From contig NZ_LYBM01000040.1 of the NCBI RefSeq assembly GCF_001707825.1, positions 1 to 45,006 on the forward strand: DNA of 45,006 bases, read 5' to 3'. The translations under genes were made by a program, and so were the position numbers. The stretch is from Veronia pacifica (GTDB lineage Bacteria; Pseudomonadota; Gammaproteobacteria; Enterobacterales; Vibrionaceae). Below the pieces are notes generated by a model. That model worked only from the letters and a program-made list of their open reading frames with translations. It had not been told where the DNA came from and ran no database searches. This document shows positions 1 to 7,831 of this stretch, piece by piece; position 1 is the first letter of the stretch, and each line of letters opens with the position of its first letter.

Positions 1-692
1 CGGAAACTCAGCAAGATTTTTCTGGTCTCCGGGTCTCATGACCCAGATAACGATTATCTGGATGCAGCCAGAGCCAGCATCGCCAAGTTCGGTCATCGTA
101 TCGTGAGCGAGAAATTATGGAATTTTGAGACCGACCTGCGCCGTAGCGCATCGAAGGAGATGCCACTGTTCACACAGGCGAGCGACTACGATGTCGTCTG
201 GGTTGCCGATGCAAGCATGCTGTTTGGTCAGCACCTGCCGTTTAATACCTGGTTGCCACGCCCTGTGATTGGCACCCATGGTCTTCGCAGCAACGGCTGG
301 CATTCGACCATTGAGCAGTGGGGAGCGATACAGCTGCAAAATCGGTTTAGGAAAAAATATAACCGTTATATGTCGAGCAAAGATTTGCAGCATGGGCAGC
401 GGTGCGTTCTATCAGCGAGGCAGTGACCAAGCTGGGTAAAGCCGACACCACAACTATTCGCAACCACCTTATTTCAAATGACTTTCAGCTCGCCGGCTAC
501 AAGGGTCGCAAGCTGACATACCGGACATGGAATGGTCAGCTCCGTCAGCCCGTCCCTCTGTTTCACGATCAGGCACTGGTCACCAGTGCCCCTTTTGATG
601 GCTTTCTTCACCCCCACAATGAGCTGGATACACTAGGCATTGACCGTCCCCAAAGCCAATGCAGGATTTTCAGACAAAAGGACTCACTATGA
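1..692 (+). CDS. Periplasmic substrate-binding protein of a PQQ/alcohol-associated ABC system (partial, frameshifted)
   Basis: The 3' part of a binding-protein gene enters from the left edge. Its frame reads through FLVSGSHDPDNDY, a typical periplasmic-binding fold segment, to RKKYNRYMSSKD. At about 384-387 the frame breaks and continues one base off as AAWAAVRSISEAVTKLG to a stop at 690-692. One missing T in the T-run (gatttgca for gattttgca) restores a single protein. By context and sequence it resembles the TIGR03863 family (ABC binding protein of PQQ-dependent alcohol dehydrogenase systems). The ATGA overlap with the next gene indicates translational coupling. It could be a true pseudogene, but pgi and dnaB carry similar lesions, which favours sequence error. 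The ligand is unknown. Confidence 0.75.
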
Positions 693-1672
693 ATATCTGT
701 CGCAGCGTATGGCTGGTGGCCGCCAGCCTGTTACTCTCACCTGTTTGTATGGCAAAAGAGCTGGCCTATGTCACTAATGAAAAGGACAACACGGTCAGCG
801 TGATCGATATGAACAGCTACGAGGTGATCAATACCTTTACGGTAGGGGATCGCCCAAGGGGGATAGAGATCAGCAAAGATCGTCAGCACCTTTATATCTG
901 CGCCAGTGAATCTGACACGGTACAGATCGTCGATCCCGACAGCGGCGAGGTGCTCGGAGAGCTACCGTCAGGGGAGGATCCTGAGCTGTTTGCTCTCCAT
1001 CCCAACGGGAAGTACCTGTACATTGCCAATGAAGACGATGCACTGATGACTGTGGTCAATATTCCTGATTCAGACGTTGTCGCGCAGGTGGAAGTTGGCG
1101 TTGAACCTGAAGGTGTCGCCGTCAGCCCGGACGGAAAAATCGCTATCATGACGTCAGAAACCTCCAACATGGCGCACTGGATTGATACTGCCACCCAGAC
1201 CATGTTTCACAACACTCAGGTTGATGCCAGACCCAGATATGCAGAATTCAGCCCGGATGGCAGCGAGCTTTGGGTCAGCGCCGAAATTGGGGGGACGGTT
1301 ACTGTGATTGATACGGCAAGTCGAGAAATCATCAAAAAAATCACCTTCGCGCCTAAAGGTGTTCACAGAGACAAGGTACAGCCAGTTGGCGTTAAACTCA
1401 GCCAAGACGGAAAGCACGCTTTTGTCGCGCTTGGTCCGGCAAATCACGTTGCTGTGGTTAATGCAAAGAGTCACGAAGTGACAGATTATCTGCTGGTGGG
1501 TCGCCGTGTCTGGCAAATGGCCTTTAACGCAGCTCAAGATAAGTTGCTGACCACCAATGGTGTCAGTGGTGATGTCTCTATCATTGATGTGCCCTCTTTA
1601 CGGGTCGAGAAAACGGTCAAAGTGGGTCGTTACCCTTGGGGAGTCACGGTGCGTCAGGTTGCCAACCGATGA
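689..1672 (+). CDS. YVTN-type beta-propeller protein, PQQ-dependent catabolism-associated
   Basis: A 327-residue secreted protein. The start at 689 is chosen because its ATGA overlaps the upstream stop and is followed by a signal peptide (MNICRSVWLVAASLLL, cleavage probably after CMA at residue 22). The mature part is a run of about seven propeller blades of the YVTN/WD-like kind: AYVTNEKDNTVSVID, LYIANEDDALMTVVN, LWVSAEIGGTVTVID and others, each followed by a GxxPxGxxxSxDG-like turn. It matches the TIGR03866 family found beside PQQ-dependent alcohol dehydrogenases. It acts in the periplasm and probably works with the ABC genes on either side. Its stop overlaps the ATG of the ATPase gene, so the genes form one tight operon. 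The molecular role of this family is not established. Confidence 0.8.
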   Translation: MNICRSVWLVAASLLLSPVCMAKELAYVTNEKDNTVSVIDMNSYEVINTFTVGDRPRGIEISKDRQHLYICASESDTVQIVDPDSGEVLGELPSGEDPELFALHPNGKYLYIANEDDALMTVVNIPDSDVVAQVEVGVEPEGVAVSPDGKIAIMTSETSNMAHWIDTATQTMFHNTQVDARPRYAEFSPDGSELWVSAEIGGTVTVIDTASREIIKKITFAPKGVHRDKVQPVGVKLSQDGKHAFVALGPANHVAVVNAKSHEVTDYLLVGRRVWQMAFNAAQDKLLTTNGVSGDVSIIDVPSLRVEKTVKVGRYPWGVTVRQVANR

Positions 1673-2394
1673 TAAAGGTAAATGAGGTTTCCTTTCGATA
1701 TGGTCAGCGGGTAGCTCTCGACCGCGTCAGCTTTCGGCTTGATACGGGATTGAATATCTTATTGGGTCCGAATGGCGCAGGAAAAAGCACCCTGTTTTCA
1801 CTACTGGCAAACCTAAGCCAACGCCAGCAGGGCAGCCTGACGTTGATGGGGAAAACACCGGGCTCCGACACAATGGCGGAGCTTGGTATTGTATTTCAGC
1901 AAAGCACCTTGGATCTTGATTTGACCGTCGTCCAGAACCTCAGTTACTACGGCGCATTGCATGGCTTCAGTAAAAAACACAGCCTTGAAAAAGCAACGCC
2001 TTTGCTCAAACACTTTGAACTGCTATCACGTCTCAACGATACCGTCAGGCAACTTAACGGTGGTCATCGCAGGCGTACTGAACTGGTCAGGGCATTAATG
2101 CATTCACCCAGCGTGTTATTGCTAGATGAACCCAGCAGCGGCCTCGATCCCAAAGCCCGTCAGGATCTTACAAAAGCCGTGCGCGATCTTTGTCGTCAAC
2201 ATCCCCTTTGCGTGTTGTGGGCAACCCACCTGATTGATGAAGCCAGTCATGACGACAATGTACTCATCCTTCACCAAGGTAAGTTACAGGCACAGGGCAC
2301 AGTGAAAGCATTGACGACAAAGCATGGTCAGCGGAGCCTTTCAGACGTGTTTGCCCTATTGACCCGAAGTGATACAGCGACAGAAAGGGGATAA
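1669..2394 (+). CDS. ABC transporter ATP-binding protein (PQQ-alcohol system type)
   Basis: A 241-residue ABC ATPase. The start at 1669 (ATGA overlap with the propeller gene) is preferred to an upstream alternative. Walker A GPNGAGKST is at residues 33-41, followed by the Q-loop FQQSTLDLDLTV, Walker B VLLLDEPSSGLDP and the H-loop WATHL. The signature is LNGGHRRR rather than the usual LSGGQ. Such variation is tolerated in ABC-2 export-type ATPases of the DrrA/NodI kind, and basic residues follow in the same way. It would drive the ABC-2 permease encoded 54 bp downstream. The TIGR03864 family is the best fit. The substrate is unknown, and the presence of a periplasmic binding protein with an export-type permease is a known oddity of this cluster. 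Confidence 0.85.
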   Translation: MIKVNEVSFRYGQRVALDRVSFRLDTGLNILLGPNGAGKSTLFSLLANLSQRQQGSLTLMGKTPGSDTMAELGIVFQQSTLDLDLTVVQNLSYYGALHGFSKKHSLEKATPLLKHFELLSRLNDTVRQLNGGHRRRTELVRALMHSPSVLLLDEPSSGLDPKARQDLTKAVRDLCRQHPLCVLWATHLIDEASHDDNVLILHQGKLQAQGTVKALTTKHGQRSLSDVFALLTRSDTATERG

Positions 2395-2448
2395 CCGGGA
2401 TATGTTGAACAGTGGGTTTATCCGTCAGCATCGCGATAAAGAGGCCAT

Positions 2449-3222
2449 ATGAAATACTGGTACGCCTTTATCGGGGTCTGTCAGCGAGAATGGCTGAGAT
2501 TTTTTAGCCAACGATCCCGGTTTGCAGCCAGTCTGGTTCGCCCCTTGTTATGGCTGGTGGTCTTTGCTGCGGGATTCAGGGCAGCGCTTGGGGTGGCGAT
2601 CATGGAACCTTATGCGACCTACATTAACTATGAGGAATATATCCTCCCCGGTTTGTGTGCCATGATCCTGTTGTTTAACGGGATGCAGAGTTCGCTGTCG
2701 ATTGTGTATGACCGTGAAATGGGCAGCATAAAAGTGCTGTTGACGAGTCCTCTGCCGAGGTCCTTCCTTCTACTGTGTAAGCAAATCGCCAGTGCGACGG
2801 TTTCTCTGCTTCAGGTTGCGGCGTTTCTGATCATTGCCGCCTGTTACGACAGACCACTGATGCTGGAGGGATATTTGATGGCAATACCTGCATTGTTTAT
2901 CACAGCTCTGATGCTCAGTGCACTGGGAATTGTTATCGCATCGAGGATACGGCAGCTTGAAAACTTTGCCGGAGTCATGAACTTTGTCATCTTCCCAATG
3001 TTCTTCATGTCATCCGCGCTTTACCCGCTCTGGAAAATGCAGGAAGCCAGTATCTGGCTCTATCAGCTATGTCGGTTTAATCCCTTCACATCCGGGGTAG
3101 AGCTGATTCGATTTGCCCTGTATCAGCAATTCAATCTTCAGGCTTTTATTGTGGTATTCAGCTGTACGCTGATTTTTGTTGTGCTGGCTGTCGTCGGTTT
3201 TCAACCCGACAGGGTGAGATAG
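2449..3222 (+). CDS. ABC-2 type permease (PQQ-alcohol system type)
   Basis: A 257-residue integral membrane protein. A ribosome site (aagagg) precedes the ATG at 2449. It begins with an amphipathic N-terminus (WLRFFSQRSRFAASLVRPLLWL) and has about six hydrophobic spans. The stretch YEEYILPGLCAMILLFNGMQ followed by DREMGSIKVLLTSPLPRS is the conserved ABC-2 membrane core, and FFMSSALYPLW lies before the last spans. It is the membrane partner of the ATPase upstream and fits TIGR03861. A hairpin terminator follows at once. The PQQ-dependent dehydrogenase usually found with these genes is not in the window and may lie to the left. Confidence 0.85.
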   Translation: MKYWYAFIGVCQREWLRFFSQRSRFAASLVRPLLWLVVFAAGFRAALGVAIMEPYATYINYEEYILPGLCAMILLFNGMQSSLSIVYDREMGSIKVLLTSPLPRSFLLLCKQIASATVSLLQVAAFLIIAACYDRPLMLEGYLMAIPALFITALMLSALGIVIASRIRQLENFAGVMNFVIFPMFFMSSALYPLWKMQEASIWLYQLCRFNPFTSGVELIRFALYQQFNLQAFIVVFSCTLIFVVLAVVGFQPDRVR

Positions 3223-3230
3223 GCAGAAAC

Positions 3231-3260
3231 AAAAAAGCCGCGCAGAGCACGGCTTTTCTT
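3231..3260. terminator. Bidirectional terminator
   Basis: AAGCCG (3235-3240) pairs with CGGCTT (3250-3255) around a 9-nt loop. A-rich and T-rich flanks lie on both sides. It lies between the convergent permease and outer membrane protein genes, so it can serve both. Confidence 0.8.
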
Positions 3261-3272
3261 CAGAAAGCTCGA

Positions 3273-3941
3273 TTAGAAATCGATTTCTACGCCAGCAAAC
3301 AGACCTGATTGCTTGTATTTCAACGTGCTGACTTTGCCAGAGAAGAAATTCAAATCATGATCCATCATGCGATAGCCCGCTTTAAAGTTTAGGTCTGCAG
3401 CAACCAGACCCAGCGAGTAAATGGCACCAGCTTCTGCATCAAACGTTTTCGAACCATCGTAGCTACCTACATTTGCTGTCGCGAACACAGACAGAGGAGT
3501 AGCTGGAATACCGACGCGAACATCGCCATAAACCGCTGGCTGATAGTTGTCGAACGTCTGACTTAAACCTGCCAGCTTCGCCTCACCGCCACCGAACTTA
3601 TGCAGTGTAAGACCAGCATCAACCGATACCAGATCATTGTCCAGGATCTCGTAATACGCAGTCAGATCAAGCTGATCAAATTTTACCTTATTAACATCTT
3701 CGTCTGATTCCACTTTGGTAAAACGAACTTTTACGTTCGGAACCAGAGGGATAAAGTGTTCTAGAGATGCCTGAAACGAGCTGTGCAGTTTGGTCTCATC
3801 ATCTTTTTGTTGGCTAACATCAGACTTTGCATACCATGCATCGTAACCAATTTTTCCACCCAAAAGCATGTCTGCCTGCGCAGGCATTGACAGGACACCA
3901 GCGACAGAAAGCGCTAAAACAGAAAGGGTTGTTTTTTTCAT
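3273..3941 (-). CDS. TIGR04219-family outer membrane beta-barrel protein
   Basis: A 222-residue protein starting at 3941 (MKKTTLSVLAL...), after a GGAG ribosome site. The longer frame to 3983 adds only 14 residues ahead of a clear signal peptide and is rejected. Cleavage is probable after AQA at residue 23. The mature protein opens LLGGKIGYDAWYA, has alternating beta-strand segments, and ends in a C-terminal aromatic (VEIDF), the usual signal for outer membrane barrel assembly. The double-Gly start and the length match the TIGR04219 family of vibrios and shewanellas, whose function is not known. It stands alone, convergent with the ABC operon. Confidence 0.8.
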   Translation of the reverse strand: MKKTTLSVLALSVAGVLSMPAQADMLLGGKIGYDAWYAKSDVSQQKDDETKLHSSFQASLEHFIPLVPNVKVRFTKVESDEDVNKVKFDQLDLTAYYEILDNDLVSVDAGLTLHKFGGGEAKLAGLSQTFDNYQPAVYGDVRVGIPATPLSVFATANVGSYDGSKTFDAEAGAIYSLGLVAADLNFKAGYRMMDHDLNFFSGKVSTLKYKQSGLFAGVEIDF

Positions 3942-3997
3942 GGCAAGGACTCCGCCTATCTCATTGAATAAAGTCCGCCGCACTATATCAGATGCCT

Positions 3998-4042
3998 AAA
4001 AAAGAATCCGCCCCGGCGGAAAAAAATTCCAGCGGGGCGGCA
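3998..4042 (-). terminator. pspG terminator
   Basis: CCGCCCC at 4008-4014 pairs with GGGGCGG at 4034-4040. On the minus strand the stem is followed by a T-run (attcttttttt). It lies just past the pspG stop. Confidence 0.75.
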
Positions 4043-4056
4043 GTTGTTCTGTATGT

Positions 4057-4320
4057 TTATCTGTAACGTTTTCTGTAGCTGCGTGAACGGTCATAACAAT
4101 AATCGCGGCAACGGCGGGCACTCTTATCCTTTCCCCTGCATAACCAGATAACCGCTGCGATCAGAATGATCCATGGCAGCATTTTAAACAGAAGGCCCAG
4201 CATGCCTGCAAAAGCCATGATCACAAAGCCCACTACGATTGCTGCAAAAATACCGATAGCACTGACTCCTGTCATTACTAATGCAAGTCCAAATCCAATC
4301 AAAAATAGCAATTCAGTCAT
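4057..4320 (-). CDS. pspG: Envelope stress response protein PspG
   Basis: An 87-residue, two-span membrane protein. ELLFLIGFGLALVMTGVS followed by GIFAAIVVGFVIMAF, then a second hydrophobic stretch (MLPWIILIAAVIWL) and a basic Arg/Tyr-rich tail, match E. coli PspG closely in order and length. PspG belongs to the phage-shock-protein regulon and helps the cell withstand inner-membrane damage. The gene follows dusA on the same strand, as in E. coli. It has its own sigma-54 promoter at about 4395-4411 and a terminator on each side, so it is a single-gene unit probably activated by PspF (not encoded here). Confidence 0.9.
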   Translation of the reverse strand: MTELLFLIGFGLALVMTGVSAIGIFAAIVVGFVIMAFAGMLGLLFKMLPWIILIAAVIWLCRGKDKSARRCRDYCYDRSRSYRKRYR

Positions 4321-4394
4321 ACCTGTCTCCCTCTTCTCAATACATATTGCTTTGTTTGTCTGATGACACTGTCTCTACCGTCTGCTCGGTACAT

Positions 4395-4411
4395 TGCACA
4401 AAGCAGGCCAA
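4395..4411 (-). promoter_or_regulatory. Sigma-54 promoter of pspG
   Basis: On the minus strand the sequence TTGGCCTGCTTTGTGCAA holds the invariant GG and GC of a -24/-12 promoter separated by exactly 10 bases (GG at 4409-4408, GC at 4397-4396). It lies about 75 bp upstream of the pspG start. PspG of E. coli is known to be sigma-54/PspF controlled. Confidence 0.75.
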
Positions 4412-4443
4412 CTTTTTATAATCAATATATATCAATGAGTTAA

Positions 4444-4475
4444 AACAAAAACACCACCTTGCGGTGGTGTTTTGC
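4444..4475 (-). terminator. dusA terminator
   Basis: CACCACC (4452-4458) and GGTGGTG (4463-4469) form a stem with a 4-nt loop. On the minus strand it is followed by tttttgtttta. It separates dusA from the pspG promoter. Confidence 0.8.
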
Positions 4476-4550
4476 ATTGAGGAAACAGTAAAATTAACCA
4501 CTATTTTGGTTAAATTTACCGCATTCGCCATAGTGAAGGAAAAATGCGCG

Positions 4551-5576
4551 TTACACGTCGAGTTCTGCAGGGATCTTCGCCAGCGCCTGTTCCAGTACTT
4601 CAATACCAGAACCCTTCTTGTGTGCATTTTCGCTGATATAACGTCGCCACTGACGGGCACCTGGCATATTCTGGAATAAACCCAGCATATGACGGCTGAT
4701 ATGATTGAGGTAAGTCCCTTGGGACAGTTGTTCCTCGATGTACGGGAACATGGCATGAACAACTTCACGACGCTTCAGCATCGGCTTTTCACAGCCAAAC
4801 AGTCGATGATCGACCTCAGCCAGAATATACGGGCTTTGATACGCTTCGCGGCCAATCATGACACCATCAAGGTGTTGCAGATGCTCCTCTGCTTCATCCA
4901 TTGATTTAATACCGCCATTGATTGCCATGGTCAGATCAGGGAAGTCTTTTTTCAGCTGATAAACACGCGGATAATCCAGTGGTGGGATCTCACGGTTTTC
5001 TTTCGGACTCAGGCCAGATAACCACGCCTTGCGGGCATGGATTGTGAAATCGTCACAACCGCCCTTTTCTTTCACTGTGCCGACAAAATCGACCAAGAAT
5101 TGATAGCTGTCTTGCTCATCAATACCAATTCGGGTTTTCACCGTGACCGGGATATCTACCACTTCACGCATGGCCGCCACGCATTCAGCAACCAGCAAAG
5201 GCTCCGCCATCAAACACGCACCAAAGCGACCATTTTGCACGCGATCAGACGGACAACCGACGTTCAGGTTAACCTCATCGTAGCCTCGCTCTTGCGCCAG
5301 CTTGGCACAGTGCGCCAGATCAGCCGGATTCGAGCCACCGAGTTGCAACGCAATAGGATGCTCTTCGTCGCTGTAACGCAGGTAATCCGCTTTACCGTGA
5401 ATAATGGCTCCAGTAGTCACCATCTCGGTATATAGCAGCGCATTTTTTGACAAAATACGGTGGAAGTAGCGGCAATGGCGATCAGTCCAATCGAGCATTG
5501 GGGCAACACTGAACCGTTGCATGGGGAAGGACTCAGTACAATTGCTGTCTGGATGCGTTTTCAATGGGTTTGACAT
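4551..5576 (-). CDS. dusA: tRNA-dihydrouridine(20/20a) synthase DusA
   Basis: A 341-residue FMN enzyme that reduces uridine 20/20a in the tRNA D-loop with NADPH. Family landmarks in order: [18 protein letters not shown] (residues 21-38), [18 protein letters not shown], the catalytic Cys108 in [53 protein letters not shown] and GREAYQSP. The length is normal. The start at 5576 gives a 20-residue leader before the conserved core, as in E. coli; Met19 is an alternative. dusA genes are a well-known insertion site for islands, and an integrase remnant with repeats lies just upstream here, although dusA itself is intact. Confidence 0.95.
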   Translation of the reverse strand: MSNPLKTHPDSNCTESFPMQRFSVAPMLDWTDRHCRYFHRILSKNALLYTEMVTTGAIIHGKADYLRYSDEEHPIALQLGGSNPADLAHCAKLAQERGYDEVNLNVGCPSDRVQNGRFGACLMAEPLLVAECVAAMREVVDIPVTVKTRIGIDEQDSYQFLVDFVGTVKEKGGCDDFTIHARKAWLSGLSPKENREIPPLDYPRVYQLKKDFPDLTMAINGGIKSMDEAEEHLQHLDGVMIGREAYQSPYILAEVDHRLFGCEKPMLKRREVVHAMFPYIEEQLSQGTYLNHISRHMLGLFQNMPGARQWRRYISENAHKKGSGIEVLEQALAKIPAELDV

Positions 5577-5695
5577 AACTTCACTTTACCTGTTGATCCT
5601 TTGAACTCGCTTATTTCTGGCCTCTGGTACAGTTTTAGTACACCTCACCCATAAGGACAAAATGGCCTCATTATCCATAACATTGCGCAAACTGG

Positions 5696-5778
5696 TCGCG
5701 GCAAACGGCGTTTCAAAGTAAATAGGGTTGTTCAAAATAAGGGCGGGATTATACAAGGTAATTGGCAAACATATAAGC
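5696..5778 (+). repeat. 83-bp direct repeat, copy 1 (dusA-proximal)
   Basis: This copy differs from 10619-10701 by about 3 bases in 83. Both begin TCGCGGCAAACGGCGTTTC and end CATATAAGC. It lies 120 bp upstream of dusA, before the integrase remnant. The placement suggests an island end or a duplicated att region. A diverged third copy is at about 12303-12360. Recombination activity is inferred. Confidence 0.8.
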
Positions 5779-5841
5779 AAAAAGCCAATGCCCTGTCTTG
5801 TGCAAAAAAGCGGGTGGCAGGAATAGAGAAGCATGGTGTAG

Positions 5842-6153
5842 GCCATATTGAAGGTGCCCCTGCTGGGTGAGTCCTTTGCCATTGCCCGCCGACAGCCGCA
5901 AACCAGTGACCGCATATTCCCTTACAATTCGCGCAGTGTGACCGCAGGGTTTCAGCGGGTACGCAATGCACTGGGCATTGAAGATTTGCGTTATCACGAT
6001 TTACGCCGGGAAGGTGCCAGCCGATTGTTTGAGGCAGGTTACAGCATAGAAGAAGTGGCGCAGGTAACAGGCCATAGAAACCTAAACATACTTTGGCAGG
6101 TTTACACCCAACTATTCCCGCATAAGCTGCATGAAAAAACACTCGTTGAATGA
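5842..6153 (+). pseudogene. Tyrosine recombinase (phage-type integrase), C-terminal remnant
   Basis: About 103 codons of the catalytic domain of a site-specific tyrosine recombinase. Visible are the box II motif YHDLRREGASRLFEAGYS (H-x-L-R), the VTGHRNLN histidine motif and a tyrosine in WQVYTQLFP as the nucleophile candidate. The frame is closed upstream by a TAG at 5839-5841. There is no N-terminal arm/core-binding domain and no box I arginine region, so about two thirds of the gene is gone. It reads away from dusA, as integrases of dusA-linked islands commonly do. It lacks the extra domain of integron integrases and is not IntI. It is a fossil that cannot be active. Confidence 0.85.
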
Positions 6154-6190
6154 TAAAACGCCACCACGGGGGCTACGTTTTTTTAGCCCT

Positions 6191-6491
6191 TTGCACCCAA
6201 ACCTTTCACACACTCGCAACCGATAAAAGCGAATAGAAATCACCTCGCTGCACGCTGCAAATTTTCTCTCAAAAGGTGATGGCTTTTCGAGCGAACACAC
6301 TTCGGTTAGATTCTCGCCTCATGCCCAGTTTGGTATGCTCTAGCCAATATAATTTATATCCCCAGTTTGGTGTTTTTTCCCGCGCATAGTTTGGTACAAG
6401 ACTCTACACATGAGTGGATTCGTGGCATACAGACGATGTCAGGTTTTACCCATGAATTATATTGGACACTTTGGCGTATACGATACTGTTA
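6191..6491 (+). repeat. Duplicated regulatory segment, copy A (upstream of the HNH gene)
   Basis: About 300 bp, nearly identical to 7832-8155, running from TTGCACCCAAACC to ACTGTTA. It carries three CCCAGTTTGGT-like repeats, a TATAAT at 6348-6353 between the first two, and a short reading frame that starts at 6436 (MSGFTHELYWT...) and runs into the next gene. Homology with copy B stops at ACTG|TTA, the point where the foreign cargo begins. Confidence 0.85.
6324..6395 (+). promoter_or_regulatory. Three operator-like repeats around a promoter, copy A
   Basis: CCCAGTTTGGT at 6324-6334, the same at 6361-6371, and CATAGTTTGGT at 6385-6395. The starts are spaced 37 and 24 bp. A TATAAT lies between the first two. 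The layout is like a phage repressor operator set. The likely cognate repressor survives only as C-terminal fragments nearby. Confidence 0.55.
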
Positions 6492-6514
6492 TGTTTCTAA
6501 TTTGGAGTTTGTAA

Positions 6515-7609
6515 GTGAGCAAAAGTAGAGACGAGTTTACAGAAACAACAAAAAGAACAATGGCTGAGAGAGTTGCTTGGCGTTGTTCTTTTCCTGGCTG
6601 TGGTAAAAATACAGTAGGTCCGGATTCGGCAGATCCTAAAAAAAGAATAAATAATGGAACTGCAGCACATATATGCGCGGCGGCTCCAAATGGACCTCGA
6701 TATGACCAACGTATGTCCACAGAAGAAAGGCGATCGATTACAAACGGAATATGGATGTGCAAGGACCACGGCACTCTTATTGATTCAGATTATACAATTT
6801 ATTCCATCGATACTCTAAGGCAGTGGAAGCAAGAAGCTGAATATAAGGCAGCAGAAACACTTCGAGATCCTAGTGTGGAGAAAGTAGCTCAAAGTGCTAC
6901 TTTTTTGCAGCTGGGAGACGACTTAATGATCAATGTTCGATGGAGCATCGTTGACTCGAATAAATGGGTGTTTGAATTGGTAGGTATGGTTATTGGCGAG
7001 TTCAGTCAACTTAATCAATATATATTGGAATTCAATAATCGGAATGAGCATGAAAAATTTGCTGTTATTGAATCACAAGGTGATGCTCGAAAACTGCTAT
7101 CAATCTCGCTCAAACAAGATAACGGAACCTTTCTTGACCTCTCTGTTGCGGATAAGCAGCCTGTTGAAGACCCAAATAACATTGGCTCTGATCTTAGGTT
7201 GGGACCTGATGGTGATTTATGTTTCGAAAATGGTATTACACGTATTTCGGGTAAAGAAGCTGCCATTCAGCGTCTCAGTACATCTATGGGGGTGATTAAG
7301 GGAGAAATTGAAGAATCTCCTTGGTTGGGATCTAAAGTAAGCTCATATTACAATCAATATCATAACAAATTTGAGCTTATGGCGCGTTTGATAAAAATGG
7401 AGTTCATTCGACTGTCGTTGATTCCGATGAAAAACCATATTTTATCTGGTGAAAGTAGGTCACTACCTTTTATAAAAAGGATTGCTAAAGTTTCTATTCA
7501 ATCAATGCAATTGGTGCATTCGAGGTTGTCAATTGATGTCAAATTAGAGTGGGGAGATGACACGGAATGGAAAGGAAAAATTCCAGTATTCGTCCTAAAA
7601 GAAATTTAA
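6515..7609 (+). CDS. HNH-endonuclease-domain protein, integron-cassette cargo; possible defence effector
   Basis: A 364-residue protein with a GTG start, ribosome site TTGGAG 8 nt upstream. The N-terminus is a compact HNH/zinc-type nuclease domain: Cys24-x4-Cys29 (CSFPGC), AHIC with His52, the segment GPRYDQRMSTEERRSI, Asn77 in NGIWMC, then Cys82-x2-His85 and a WKQEAE helix. This domain recurs as a DNA-cleaving effector in antiviral proteins, joined to different sensor domains. The remaining ~250 residues are not recognised and show no membrane span. The stop codon lies inside the R'' box of an attC-like site. The gene is markedly AT-rich against the core. A role in phage defence is inference from domain and context. 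Confidence 0.75.
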   Translation: MSKSRDEFTETTKRTMAERVAWRCSFPGCGKNTVGPDSADPKKRINNGTAAHICAAAPNGPRYDQRMSTEERRSITNGIWMCKDHGTLIDSDYTIYSIDTLRQWKQEAEYKAAETLRDPSVEKVAQSATFLQLGDDLMINVRWSIVDSNKWVFELVGMVIGEFSQLNQYILEFNNRNEHEKFAVIESQGDARKLLSISLKQDNGTFLDLSVADKQPVEDPNNIGSDLRLGPDGDLCFENGITRISGKEAAIQRLSTSMGVIKGEIEESPWLGSKVSSYYNQYHNKFELMARLIKMEFIRLSLIPMKNHILSGESRSLPFIKRIAKVSIQSMQLVHSRLSIDVKLEWGDDTEWKGKIPVFVLKEI

Positions 7610-7727
7610 CAAACAACTCAACATTGATTCGCAACGCTTTGGGCTCTCACTTCGTGTTGAGTTAAGTGTTTACGGCGCAGTGGTTTAGTTCAGTTGCTGC
7701 GCCGCTCACACCTTAATTGTGTATTAC
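7604..7727 (+). repeat. attC-like integron recombination site (degenerate, vibrio type)
   Basis: It begins ATTTAAC (fits RYYYAAC) at 7604-7610, continues AAACAACTCAACATTGATTC and GCAACGCTTTGG, which look like vibrio superintegron attC sites, and ends near GTGTATTACC at 7719-7728, where a normal right end reads GTTRRRY. Both ends are imperfectly complementary (TTAATTGTGTATTA against TAACAAACAACTCAA). About 120 bp long, as in long vibrio attC sites. No integron integrase is present in the window. Confidence 0.65.
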
Positions 7728-7728
7728 C

Positions 7729-7756
7729 TAAAAACCCCTTAGCGGGGTTTTCTTTT
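7729..7756 (-). terminator. Terminator shared by both modules, copy 1
   Basis: AAAACCCCTTAGCGGGGTTTT followed by CTTTT; stem AAAACCCC/GGGGTTTT. The same element recurs at 10254-10280. It sits at the 3' end of a minus-strand repressor tail and can also stop transcription of the plus-strand cargo. Confidence 0.75.
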
Positions 7757-7831
7757 ACCACTCTTTACTCATCGACATAGCGACGTGGCCCAGAACTTTG
7801 ATATCGCTCTCGGCCACCTTCTTATAGCCTT
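7755..7831 (-). pseudogene. Repressor C-terminal tail fragment R1
   Basis: The minus strand reads YKKVAESDIKVLGHVAMSMS and then KEW-stop at 7755. It is the paralogue of the tail at 10282 (AESDIKVLGRVAMTMSKD), the last ~25 residues of a phage CI/LexA-like (S24) repressor. Upstream it joins the duplicated regulatory segment at once, so the rest of the repressor is missing. It is not functional. Confidence 0.6.

Noticed and set aside
5520-5576. Attachment site inside dusA
   Set aside because: The dusA 5' coding sequence is not repeated anywhere in the window; only the upstream DNA is.
5586-5915. Minus-strand frames containing PALILNNPIYFETPFAA
   Set aside because: The recurring peptide is only the translation of the 83-bp repeat; no start or ribosome site, so treated as a repeat rather than a protein.
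6112-6300. Minus-strand frame (MCSLEKPSPFERKF...)
   Set aside because: Covers the integrase end and the duplicated segment; not open in the same form in the second copy, so probably not a gene.
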